Source of the DNA: Parabacteroides sp.
Lineage (GTDB): Bacteria > Bacteroidota > Bacteroidia > Bacteroidales > Tannerellaceae
Length of the DNA stretch: 64,000 nucleotides
Reading direction: 5' to 3'
Assembly (NCBI GenBank): GCA_019417325.1
Contig: DXVO01000028.1
Location: forward strand, 1 to 64,000
The notes below the pieces were generated by a model that worked only from the letters and a program-made list of their open reading frames with translations, ran no database searches and was not told the DNA's origin. This document shows, piece by piece, positions 1 to 9,400 of the stretch (within the stretch, counting starts at the first letter, position 1; every line of letters starts with the position of its first letter). Position numbers and translations under genes: made by a program.

Positions 1-103
1 TTCTTATTCTATCAATTGAGTATAAATACTTACCTACAGTTCTTATAGGACTAAGTTTAAATTCAACCAATGTAATATAAATAAAATTCTTCAATTATAT
101 CTT

Positions 104-1144
104 ATGAAAAAATTATCATTAGTGTCAGTGGTAGTTATTATGTCACTCACTTCATGTCATAAACATGAATTTGTAAATCAAAATGGGAGAAGCTCCGATA
201 ATTCGGATGTCTTATTGTACGATTTTAGTTTGTCTTCTTCAGAAGCATCCTGGAATGAAGATACCCAAACAATTTTGCTGACAGATACGGTAACAGGCAG
301 AACCTTAGGCATTGGCTATTTAACTTTTAAAGTTAAATCTGTGCAGAAGCCTATGGTTGAATTTGCTTATGAATATGATAATGAAGGACTTTCTGTAGAC
401 GGTAAGGTTCCAAAAGTGGATATAACGTCAATTTATAATGGTACAACAGATGCTGGTACAACATATAATTACGTGTCTGATGTAACAATAACGTCCATAC
501 CTTCTCAAATAAAAGAAAGGCAAGTTCCTCTGGATATTCATATGATTTTGAAAGATGCATCAAATCAAGTAAAGGATACTATAACATTTGAGTATCGTCC
601 AAAATATGATGATACAGAATTTAGTCCGGTATATTTAAAAGGAAAATATTGGGCACCTGTAAATATTGGTGCAACAGCTATAACAGGACGTGGTTCTGAT
701 GGGGATGAGCATATAAAACCGGACCCGTCTAATCCATGGAATAGTGGTACGGAATTCGTTCCCGCCAAATCCAAGTCAGATCCTTGTCCTGCAGGTTGGC
801 GTGTACCTACTAAAAATGAATGGAGTTCCATTGGTACAAACGAGTTTGATTATTGGTATCATTCTATTCATTGGTGGTTCCAATCTATACCATACCTTTC
901 TCTTAAAACGGGATTGTTTTCAGAAACACTTATACTTCCTCTTTATGAGGATGATGATTGGGAGATCCATGACCAAGGCGATAACACTTACTATTGGTCA
1001 TCTACAAAAAGAGAATATGAATGGGATGAAAGAGTAGTGGTTTATGCCGTAGTGAATATCAATGTAATTAGTGACTATATGGGACATTCTGAATTGCGTA
1101 GTAAAAATTACGAGTATGTTTACACACGCTGTATTCAAGAATAA
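104..1144 (+). CDS. FISUMP-domain surface lipoprotein
   Basis: 346 residues. The N-terminus is a lipoprotein signal with the lipid-attachment Cys at about residue 18 (MSLTSC), so the product should sit in the outer membrane. The middle (about 40-170) is beta-rich and I do not recognise it. The C-terminal half (about 183-346) has the FISUMP landmarks: KYWAPVNIGAT, DPCPAGWRVPT, YYWSST and a closing TRCIQE. The same landmarks end the two large adhesins at 15333 and 35732, so this is a short member of the same surface family. Its neighbours are a small acidic peptide and a broken fimbrillin, which suggests the remnant of a fimbrial locus. The ligand is unknown. The family call is fairly sure; the role is inference. 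Confidence 0.8.
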   Translation: MKKLSLVSVVVIMSLTSCHKHEFVNQNGRSSDNSDVLLYDFSLSSSEASWNEDTQTILLTDTVTGRTLGIGYLTFKVKSVQKPMVEFAYEYDNEGLSVDGKVPKVDITSIYNGTTDAGTTYNYVSDVTITSIPSQIKERQVPLDIHMILKDASNQVKDTITFEYRPKYDDTEFSPVYLKGKYWAPVNIGATAITGRGSDGDEHIKPDPSNPWNSGTEFVPAKSKSDPCPAGWRVPTKNEWSSIGTNEFDYWYHSIHWWFQSIPYLSLKTGLFSETLILPLYEDDDWEIHDQGDNTYYWSSTKREYEWDERVVVYAVVNINVISDYMGHSELRSKNYEYVYTRCIQE

Positions 1145-1265
1145 AATGTAGTATATTATTAATAATATAGGATTGCTTTTGTCCCCATAATGTACATGAT
1201 TTTATCATATGTTTGGGTAAAATTAGTTGATTATTAATTGTTAAATAATACTTTTTGTGAGACCA

Positions 1266-1391
1266 ATGAAAAAAGACGAAGGGGCTAACTTAGCCTATGA
1301 AAAACCCTTTGTTGAGGTAGTTGAAATGGAAATAGAAGGAGTTATCTTGGATGGCTGTACCCCTGATTTTGATGATGGCGGAATCTGGTAA
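1266..1391 (+). CDS. 41-residue acidic peptide of the pre-fimbrillin type
   Basis: ATG at 1266, TAA at 1389, 41 residues. It reads MKKDEGANLAYEKPFVEVVE, then an acidic tail ending DFDDGGIW. The layout (basic start, Y/KP-x-x-EVVE core, hydrophobic EGVIL, Cys31, acidic Gly-rich end with terminal Trp) resembles short peptides that I recall just upstream of fimbrillin genes in Bacteroidales. It has no signal peptide or membrane segment. It lies 34 bp ahead of the fimbrillin pseudogene and was probably its operon partner. Function is unknown. Confidence 0.55.
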   Translation: MKKDEGANLAYEKPFVEVVEMEIEGVILDGCTPDFDDGGIW

Positions 1392-1425
1392 ACTAATAAT
1401 GAAGAACAATAATAGAGAAAAGAAC

Positions 1426-2482
1426 ATGAAGAAGACATTGTTAGTATCCCTATCGGCAACCTTATTGCTTGCTGGGTAATAAAGACGATATTCAGAATAA
1501 TAGACAAGACGGCGAAAAAGTACATGTAACAGCCAGCCTTTCACAAGGCATACTAACTAAAGTGGATGTGGAACCTTTGAATAAAGGAGCGAATGTGTAT
1601 TGGATAAACGGTAACCAGGTGAGTGTATTTGGAAATGCTACGTATGCAGGTTTCCTTTCAACCAAACTTGGTGAAAGAGCTAAAAAAGCGTCTTTCGTCG
1701 GGAACATTCTTGAGAATACAGAGAGCAATTATTATGTGGTTTACCTTTGGAATAGCAACCATGAAAGTGCATAGGAGACAGCAGTTCCGCTTCCATCTCT
1801 AATGGAACAAACGGCAATAGCCAATGATCTGAAACATCTGTCCATATATACTTATATGATAAGTAAAGAAGCCAGTCATCTGAATGCCAATGATGAAATG
1901 GAATTTGTAATGGAACACCTTTGTGCTTTGTTGCAGTTTGAACTTACCTTAACAGAAGCTGCCGATAATATCTCATAGGAAAGCATTGAAGTTTCTGCAA
2001 CGAAACTTGTGAATAAGAAGGATTTAGACGTGACATCCAAAAAACTGGCAGCAACAAGCGATGCGAGCAATAAGCTGAGTCTTGTGTATCCTGACGAACA
2101 ACCGGTTCTGAGCAATAGTGTGTCCGTAATGGCTTACATGGTTGCATACCCTGTTTCTGGAGATTTAAAAGTAAGAGTTTATGTAAATGATAACGGTACA
2201 AAGAAATATTTGAGTGTTAGTGCATCTTCGGTTACTTTTGAGGCAGGCAAGAGTTATACTAATACATTAGTATTGAATATATTTCAGACTATAGATGCAT
2301 CAATCAGAGAACCTGAAAATATAAACCGGACTACAAAGATAGCAACAATTAATACCCGTGCAGAACTTGCCTGAGTAGCTGCAGCAACGAATAATACTGG
2401 TGAAATAAGCGGAACAGGAGCACAATTGGGAGGAATTGCTGGTACATTATCAGGAACATTTATTGCTTTCATGGGAATGTAG
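1426..2482 (+). pseudogene. Degraded fimbrillin-family lipoprotein gene
   Basis: The gene opens at 1426 with MKKTLLVSLSATLLLAG, a lipoprotein signal that stops at TAA where the lipobox Cys should be. The next frame continues at once with NKDDIQNNRQDGEKVHVTAS, so two bases of the Cys codon region appear lost. That frame then stays open to TAG at 2480 except for three single stops: TAG at 1772, TAG at 1976 and TGA at 2372. Protein-like sequence resumes after each, including the fimbrillin-like end FEAGKSYTNTLVLNI. About 350 codons in total, the usual fimbrillin size. Each stop is one transition from a Gln or Arg codon. Recoding is unlikely because both TAG and TGA occur and the frameshift is separate. 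Confidence 0.75.
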
Positions 2483-2533
2483 GCAGTTATAAGAAGCGGC
2501 ACTGTCCAGTATTTTATGTAAATAGAAAACTAC

Positions 2534-2574
2534 AGAGGCTGTCTAACAACGAAAAGTTAGATGATCTCTTTTTT
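2534..2574 (+). terminator. Probable terminator after the fimbrillin pseudogene
   Basis: AGAG and TCTAAC (2534-2547) pair with GTTAGA and CTCT (2556-2569) across a small internal loop, followed by a T-run to about 2574. The sequence GAGGCTGTCTAAC also resembles an insertion-sequence terminal repeat, so an old IS scar is an alternative. Confidence 0.45.
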
Positions 2575-2609
2575 ATAAACATATTCCCGGCTGGCCTATA
2601 AAAATACGA

Positions 2610-2918
2610 TTAAGCCACTTTCGTTGAAGTGAGTGTGTATACAATGTCGATATTTATAGCAAACATCCCTTTTGGAGGCGAAAACAGGTAAAAAAACAGC
2701 TTGGCCAAAGTTAAAAGCGCTAGTTTTCTTAGATTCATTTCGTCATATGATATAGGTCTATGCCTAAACCAATCTATAAACCAATATAAAGAAGAAAGAC
2801 AAAAAACAACAATGGCAATCCACTCCAATGCAGACAATTCTCCCTTTTTATTACAAAAAAGAGAAATGAATAATCCTAAAATAGATGCAATACTTGAAAC
2901 AACAGTAAGAATTCTCAT
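2610..2918 (-). CDS. Small hypothetical membrane protein
   Basis: 102 residues with two hydrophobic segments (about 4-22 and 30-50) joined by a short NKKGELSALEW loop, then a basic stretch (FRHRPISYDEMNLRK) and a third moderately hydrophobic segment near 67-80. I recognise no family. An in-frame stop lies just upstream of the ATG, so the start is bounded. It stands alone, opposite to the pseudogene and convergent with nothing nearby. Composition is A/T-rich like the surrounding decayed region, so it could be a chance frame or a remnant. Confidence 0.35.
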   Translation of the reverse strand: MRILTVVSSIASILGLFISLFCNKKGELSALEWIAIVVFCLSSLYWFIDWFRHRPISYDEMNLRKLALLTLAKLFFYLFSPPKGMFAINIDIVYTLTSTKVA

Positions 2919-3085
2919 AATACTTGTCTAGATTTACATAGTTTGTTATTTTATCAACATCCTTCCCAATACCATAAGTTGCTAATTCTTTACTTTTTAG
3001 GGAATCTTTTAATTAGAAAATCTCTACAATTCACAAATTTAATAAAGATATAATACAAGTAAAACTAAAAATGAAATCTCTTTAC

Positions 3086-3144
3086 AAAAAAAATACTACA
3101 TACCCGGAAGCTATAAAAAGCTTTTATCCGGATATGTAGTATTT
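3086..3144 (-). terminator. Strong terminator after the GH109 gene
   Basis: An 18-bp near-perfect stem (3091-3108 with 3127-3144, one mismatch) with an 18-nt loop, followed on the minus strand by a run of Ts (3093 down to 3086). It ends transcription of the gene at 3168-4571. Confidence 0.85.
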
Positions 3145-3167
3145 ATATCTGTTATTTCCGTTTATTC

Positions 3168-4571
3168 TTACAACGCAAATGCAGGTTTACGATGAATCCA
3201 CTGTCCACGAGTAAAATCAGGGAAGTCTACTAATGCACCACCGCGAGCAATAGACATTTCAGACAATCCCGAAATAGCACTCCATGCAGCAGCATCATAG
3301 CAGTCCATAGGAGCCGGTTTCTTGTTGTGGATAGCATCAATCAAATCATACATCATTACATAGTCCATACCACCATGACCTGCTTCTGCAGCTTCACCGG
3401 CATGTTTAGCCCATAAATTATGATCATATTTCTTGAACCACTCATCAGAACTATCCCAACGGTGAGGTTTAGATTTGCCTTGTACATATACACCATCTCC
3501 ATCATTCATCCACAAACCTTCAGTACCCTGAATACGGAAACCTAAAGAATAAGGACGGGGAGAATTTGTATCATGAGTTACGATGACAGTTTGTCCGTTT
3601 GAACATTTAATCATAGATGTAACGATATCACCCAAATTGAAGTTCACTTTTGCCAACGGATGATTTTCACCGCCATTATCTACAATAAATTTATGCAGAC
3701 CACGGGATTGTGTTGCCATAGCAGACAAAGAAAGGAAACGGTTACCACGATTGATATCCAAGCAGTTTGCAACCGGTCCGATACCATGGGTCGGATAAAT
3801 ATCACCATTACGATGTACAGAGTGGTTGGTACGCCATTGAGCTTCTGCAAAAGCAGTCGGTCCCATACGCAAATCACCGCTACCCGGAACATAGTTATAA
3901 TGTGTGCCATCATTAAATTTAACCTCACGCAAATCGTGTTCATACCCACAAGTAGCATGTATAAGTTCACCGAACAAGCCCTGACGAACCATGTTCAATG
4001 CAGCCATACAGTCGCGACGGTAACAAACATTTTCCATGATATTCAGATGACTGCCTGTAGCTTCGGATACATTAACCAAATCCCAGCATTCCTCAAGAGT
4101 GTTTGCTGCAGATACTTCCACGCCAACATAAGGAACGCCGGCTTTCATTGCTGCAACCGACATCGGTACGTGCCATTCCCAAGGACTTGCAATAATTACA
4201 CAATCAAATTCTTCATTATTCAACATCTTCTCAAATTCACGCTCGCTACCGGTATAAACCTTCGGAGCTGGAACATTAAATTTGGCAATGTGGTCTAATG
4301 TACGTTTGATAGGGCCCTGTTGAATATCGCAAATAGCTACGATTTTATTTCCGGGGATTGAAAGCACATTGTTGATATGTTCATGACAGCGAGAACCTGT
4401 TCCAATAAAACCGAAACGTAATTTACCATCATCCTTACCAGCCGGCTTTTTCTTAGCCTGTGTAGCTTCTGTTGTTACTGTAGCGGCGGCGTTACCGCTT
4501 AATGCAAGACCAGCTGTACCAATTCCGGCAGCGGTCATTTTTTTCAGAAATGAACGACGAGTGTTTTCCAT
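3168..4571 (-). CDS. GH109-type Gfo/Idh/MocA family glycosidase (alpha-N-acetylgalactosaminidase-like)
   Basis: 467 residues. The N-terminus is a twin-arginine signal (RRSFLKK, then an Ala/Gly-rich stretch), so export to the periplasm is expected. A Rossmann fold follows (FGFIGTGSRCHEH, about 53-65) with VAICDIQ and VIIASPWEWH. Further family landmarks are the TYPTHGIGP-like segment (IYPTHGIGPVANCLDINRGN), GHGGMDYVMMYDLI and VDFPDFTRGQW. These fit the GH109 enzymes, which use NAD+ to cleave alpha-N-acetylgalactosaminides by an oxidation-elimination-hydration route. The gene follows SusC/SusD and probably serves that locus, but a hairpin and its own promoter (4602-4632) suggest separate control. 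Substrate specificity is inferred. Confidence 0.85.
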   Translation of the reverse strand: MENTRRSFLKKMTAAGIGTAGLALSGNAAATVTTEATQAKKKPAGKDDGKLRFGFIGTGSRCHEHINNVLSIPGNKIVAICDIQQGPIKRTLDHIAKFNVPAPKVYTGSEREFEKMLNNEEFDCVIIASPWEWHVPMSVAAMKAGVPYVGVEVSAANTLEECWDLVNVSEATGSHLNIMENVCYRRDCMAALNMVRQGLFGELIHATCGYEHDLREVKFNDGTHYNYVPGSGDLRMGPTAFAEAQWRTNHSVHRNGDIYPTHGIGPVANCLDINRGNRFLSLSAMATQSRGLHKFIVDNGGENHPLAKVNFNLGDIVTSMIKCSNGQTVIVTHDTNSPRPYSLGFRIQGTEGLWMNDGDGVYVQGKSKPHRWDSSDEWFKKYDHNLWAKHAGEAAEAGHGGMDYVMMYDLIDAIHNKKPAPMDCYDAAAWSAISGLSEMSIARGGALVDFPDFTRGQWIHRKPAFAL

Positions 4572-4601
4572 GTTCTTTATTTAGTAATTATTTTAAGAGA
4601 G

Positions 4602-4632
4602 CAAATTTATAATAATAAATTAAAAGTTCAAA
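4602..4632 (-). promoter_or_regulatory. Bacteroides-type promoter for the GH109 gene
   Basis: Reading the minus strand: TTTG (4632-4629), a 19-nt spacer, then TAAATTTG (4609-4602), an exact match to -33 TTTG / -7 TAnnTTTG. The start of transcription should fall about 20-30 nt before the ATG at 4571. Confidence 0.75.
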
Positions 4633-4680
4633 AAGATTGAACTAAAAGAAGATATACCATATGAATAATAACAATTTCAC

Positions 4681-4707
4681 AAAACAGGCAGGAGACTATC
4701 TCCTGCC
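4681..4707 (-). terminator. Hairpin between susD and the GH109 gene
   Basis: Perfect 9-bp stem GGCAGGAGA/TCTCCTGCC (4687-4695 with 4699-4707) and a 3-nt loop. On the minus strand it is followed by TGTTTTG, a short T-run. It probably ends or weakens transcription after susD. Confidence 0.6.
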
Positions 4708-4743
4708 CATTTTATAAATACAATTCTACATCCAAACCAGAAA

Positions 4744-6435
4744 TTAAGGATTCTGAGTTAATGTACCCGGATATGCATTAATTTCAGATTGAGGAATATA
4801 TTGAATTGCCAACGGGCTTGTTGCAGGATATTCTATCGTTCCATCGTGGATACCTGGGTACTTACGAACCATCGTATCACCTACACGATACACATCAAAT
4901 CCACGGTCAGCCTCATATGCAAGTTCCAATTGCCTTTCTTTCATAATTAGCTTATGTGCATTAGTTGCATCCAGAGATTTATATCCCTCACCCGGCAAAG
5001 AACGTTCACGTACTTCATTCAAGTCAGACAAAGCACCCTTATAATCATTCAATTTAGCACTTGCTTCGGCACGAATCAGGTAGATTTCACCCAAACGGGA
5101 AATAATCGGAGAGTATAAATGAGGGTAGCCATCCTGTTTAGAGCATTTATAGCTGAAAAATTTAGGGTTACCCTGGCTTTCCAACATTAAATAATCATAA
5201 TCACCTTCATACTTTTTGCCATCATATATAATTGAATAGCGCTTTCTATTACTATCGACAAGTGTCAACTCATATTCTTTGTTATCAATCGTCGCAATTA
5301 ACTTACCATCTTTCTCTTTCGTTTCACCTTGACGATAAACATAACTGCTCACTTTTCCATCTGTAGACAATTCTGCCACAAAACGGAATGCAGGTATTTT
5401 TTCTCCTTTGTCATCTTCCTTATATTGAGGATGGATAAAAGCTTCACGAGCATCCTTATCTCTTCCTGTTTCATGCAATAAATCCATATATTCAGAACTT
5501 GCATATACTTCACCCCAACCTTGTCCGTCAATTTCCGCATACATACTGCCGATAGGATCGCCCCAATCAGAAACATCAGAAGCAATATATTTTACGGCAA
5601 AAATAGTTTCTGTCTGTGAAGCGGCATCCGGTGCAAATTCATTATATCTTTTGAACATGTCATGACTAAGCAATTCAAACGGCCCGTTTGTTATCACTTC
5701 ATTTGCATAATTATAAGATAACTGGGCATAATCTTTATTCGGATTCTCGAATGTACCGCTCATATACATATACACCTTAGCAAGCAAAGCCTGAGCTGCA
5801 TATTTAGAGACATAAGAAGCAGAAGTGAAGCCGGACATCAAACCTTCAGCCTTTTTCAAGTCTGACAATACCTGCTCGTAAGTATCCTTAACGGAAGAGC
5901 GGTCCGGAAGATTCAAATTAGTCAAATCTTCAGGCATACCATTTACAATAGGTACACCTAAATTCTTTTCCGGCTGCTGATAATATGGACGTCCAAATAC
6001 ACGGCAAAGGTAGAAATACATCATACCACGCATATAATAAGCTTCACCTAATTTTTGGTCTAACTCCGGAGATTCTCCTTCTTTAATCATATCCATTAAA
6101 GAACTGGTCTGTGAAATGATGTTATAAGCACTATTCCATACAGTTGAAAGTCCGGAATTATTTACCGTATGCTGATATGTAAAATAAGTACCGAACGGGT
6201 TCGTCGTAGGTTTGTCTTTACAAACATTGTCACTGGGGAACTCACCACAATAATGAAGATGTTCCGATGCTGTTTTCAATTTAGCATAGCATCCATTCAA
6301 CAAAACATCTACGGCTGCTTCTTTGTCTGACATAATCTTGTCATCCGTATAATAACCATACGGAGCACGATCTATATCACAACTTGTTATCATTGTGGCA
6401 ACTGCCGCTAATGCCACTATCATTGTTTTTTTCAT
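4744..6435 (-). CDS. SusD/RagB family outer-membrane lipoprotein
   Basis: 563 residues. Lipoprotein signal with Cys at residue 19 (MITSC), then the SusD/RagB helical fold: the TPR-like region includes YYMRGMMYFYLCRVFGRPYY (about 133-152), and the C-terminal part has LIRAEASAKLNDYKGALSDL and ERQLELAYEADRGFDVYRVG. SusD proteins sit on top of the SusC channel at the cell surface and capture oligosaccharide. The gene begins 17 bp after the SusC gene, in one transcript with sigma, FecR and SusC. The linked GH109 enzyme hints at a GalNAc-containing glycan, for example mucin, but that is inference. Confidence 0.93.
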   Translation of the reverse strand: MKKTMIVALAAVATMITSCDIDRAPYGYYTDDKIMSDKEAAVDVLLNGCYAKLKTASEHLHYCGEFPSDNVCKDKPTTNPFGTYFTYQHTVNNSGLSTVWNSAYNIISQTSSLMDMIKEGESPELDQKLGEAYYMRGMMYFYLCRVFGRPYYQQPEKNLGVPIVNGMPEDLTNLNLPDRSSVKDTYEQVLSDLKKAEGLMSGFTSASYVSKYAAQALLAKVYMYMSGTFENPNKDYAQLSYNYANEVITNGPFELLSHDMFKRYNEFAPDAASQTETIFAVKYIASDVSDWGDPIGSMYAEIDGQGWGEVYASSEYMDLLHETGRDKDAREAFIHPQYKEDDKGEKIPAFRFVAELSTDGKVSSYVYRQGETKEKDGKLIATIDNKEYELTLVDSNRKRYSIIYDGKKYEGDYDYLMLESQGNPKFFSYKCSKQDGYPHLYSPIISRLGEIYLIRAEASAKLNDYKGALSDLNEVRERSLPGEGYKSLDATNAHKLIMKERQLELAYEADRGFDVYRVGDTMVRKYPGIHDGTIEYPATSPLAIQYIPQSEINAYPGTLTQNP

Positions 6436-6451
6436 TCCTTTTTTCCTTTAA

Positions 6452-9400
6452 TTAAAATGTAACATTCAAACCGAACATAAATTTACGAGTCTGGGGATAT
6501 GGAGCAATAGCCACACCATTCTGACCAGCCTTGCTTGTTTCATTAACAGAAAGCTCTGGATCTATACCAGAAAAACCTGAAACAACAAATAAATTCTCAC
6601 CAGAGAAGAAGACACGTAAATTATCAATAAACTGAACCTTTAAAGGAACTGTATAACCCAATGTCAGGTTACGTAAACGCAAATAACTTGCATCTTCCAG
6701 ATAGCGTGAAGAACCACGGCTTGACTGGCTCTTATTTCCATATTCAGCTTTCGGATGTGTAGCTATATCACCCGGTTTTTCCCAACGGCTCCAACCACTC
6801 TTTAAGTTCATCTGGTTATAATTCACATAAGCGCCGTCAGAGTCATACATTGAACGGTCGTAGTTAAAAATCTTACCACCAACAGAATAACCGAATACAG
6901 CTGATAAATCTATATTTTTCCAAGATAAGTTTGTTGAGAAACCTCCGTAAAAATCAGGAGTTTGTTTTCCTAACACAACCTGATGCTTAGAAGCCTCACC
7001 GTAACTATTCGTTGTTACACGTTCACCATTTTCATTTGTAGTGTACCACAACGGAGATCCTGTTTCCGGATCAACGCCAGCCCACTCTGTTCCATACCAT
7101 GTATCTACATCTTCACCCGGCATAACAACCTTATCCATATAAATATAAGTGTTTGTACCAGCGTTACCCGTGATAATCTGGGTCTTACCACCATACAGTT
7201 CTGTTACCTTATTACGGTTCAAACCAATATTAGCGGCGATACTCCAGTTCCAGTCTCCACCTTTCAGGATATCTACATTCACTGATGCTTCAAAACCATT
7301 ATTCTTTACAGAACCGACATTACGATATACGCCAGTAACACCCGTAACGCCAGGTAACGGAACATAATACAATAAATCAGTTGTTTTTTTATTATAATAA
7401 TCCAGATTAATAGTCAATCTATCAAATAAGATAGCATCGATACCCACACCTGCCGTATAGGTTTTTTCCCAAGTAAGATTATCATTCTTTACCTGATAAA
7501 GATAAGCCCCCGGATTTCCATTATAACCGGAACCTAAACTATATAAAGTGTACTGAGGATATAATTGTGTCGGACGATTACCAACAGAACCATAGCTGGC
7601 ACGCAATTTCAATTGCTGAACCCAATCTTTAGCTTTGAAAAATTCTTCCTGATGGATATTCCAACCTCCGCTAACAGAGAAGAAATTACCATATTTGGCT
7701 TCTTTACCAAAGTTCGAAGCACCATCGCGGCGGAATGAGAAAGAGAACAAATAACGGTTGTCATAAGCATAGTTCGCATTGAACAAATAAGACTGAACAG
7801 CCCATTCACTCTGGCTACCTTTTGTCTTTTTAGGTGTAACAGCCACATCAGCAACAGAGAAGCCCGGAGCAAAACTTGCAGCTGTCTGGTCCTGGATTTC
7901 CTGTGTATAAGCATTCCATTCATAAGCTAAAATAGCATTGACTGAGTGCTTATCGAATACTTTATTAAAACGGAGCAACTGGTTACTATAAATACGGTAA
8001 TAAGAAGTATTCTTATCCTGCAATAAACCCTGGTCAGCTTTACCGGCTTGAGAACGCGGATCCGAATAGTTTTTCAAAGCTGTGCTACCATACTTATAAC
8101 TATTAACAGAAGCAAAAGTCAACCAATCTGTAAATTTAATATCGAAGTCAAAGTTACCCATGAACTCATAAGAAGTCTTTTTCTCATAGTTCCATTGTAA
8201 ATCATACATCGAATTGGTTGCATCGCTATTAATCCAGTTGGACGGTTTGTATTGCTGGATCAGTTCGCCATTTTCATCATAAGGAGAATCCCACGGGAAA
8301 TTCACATACATAATTGAACCTACATCCTGTTGCTGGTCCATGATATCACTACGCGTACCCCAAACTTTCGGTTTGATTGTCAACCAATCCGTAGCTTGGT
8401 AATCCACATTGAAACGTAAATTATAACGCGTATAATCATATCCTTTTACAGCACCGTTTTCATCATATATACCGATAGAAGTATAGGTTTTGATTTTATC
8501 GGAACCACCGGAAACAGATACATTATAATCCTGTGCTAATCCCAGATGCGTACCTTCTTTCCACCAGTCAAAATTACGATTACGTAATTCCGGTACAAAA
8601 TAGGAAGGAATAGCTTCTTTATTAGCGAATGAGTTATAATAATCATATAACTCTTCACCATTCATCATATTCAAGTTTCCACGATGCAACTGGTTAACGC
8701 CTAACTTAACAGAAGCATTGATAGAAGCTTTTCCGGATTTACCTTTTTTCGTAGTTACAATGATAACACCATTAGCTCCCTGAGAACCATAAATCGCAGT
8801 AGATGCAGCATCTTTCAAAATAGACATTGACTCAATATCGGCAGGGTTCAAACTGCCGGCACTGCTACCGACAATAACACCATCAACAATCCATAGGGGA
8901 TCAGTGCTACCATTAACAGTAGACTTACCACGAATCACAACTTTACCAGAAGCACCCGGCTGTCCGCCACCACTCATTACATATACACCGGGAGCTTTAC
9001 CTGACAGAAGGTTCTCAACAGAAGGTGTCGTAGCATCCAACAATTTGTCGCTGGATACAACTTGCATCGCACCTGTCAAACTTTCTTTTTTCTGAACAGT
9101 ATATCCGACAACAACTACTTCTTCAAGATTTTGAGTGTCTTCTTTAATTTTAATGGTCATATTGCTTGTAGCTTTCATTTCTACAGGCAGATAACCAATA
9201 TATGATACCGAAATTGTAGCTCCGGCTGGAGCTTCAAGGTCAAACTTACCATCCAAATCCGTACTTGTTCCGTTCATAGAACCTTTCACAAGCACATTTG
9301 CTCCAATTACAGGCTCTCCGGTTGTTGCATCAACAACAACCCCTTTTATTTTTATAGTCTGCTGGGATACTTCGCTGACAGAGGGTTCATTTTGTTTAGA

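Noticed and set aside
318..338. Perfect palindrome ATTTAACTTT-T-AAAGTTAAAT
   Set aside because: It lies in the coding region of the FISUMP lipoprotein and is pure A/T-rich sequence. Probably chance.
1469..2482. Stop-codon recoding (TAG/TGA read as amino acids) to rescue the fimbrillin
   Set aside because: Two different stop codons plus an independent frameshift, and all other genes use TAG/TGA/TAA as stops.
2534..2580. Insertion-sequence end (GAGGCTGTCTAAC)
   Set aside because: No transposase and no matching opposite end nearby. The terminator reading is simpler, though an old scar is not excluded.
3660..4298. 212-residue plus-strand frame
   Set aside because: Antisense shadow of the GH109 gene, with Cys/His/Ile-rich composition not like a real protein.
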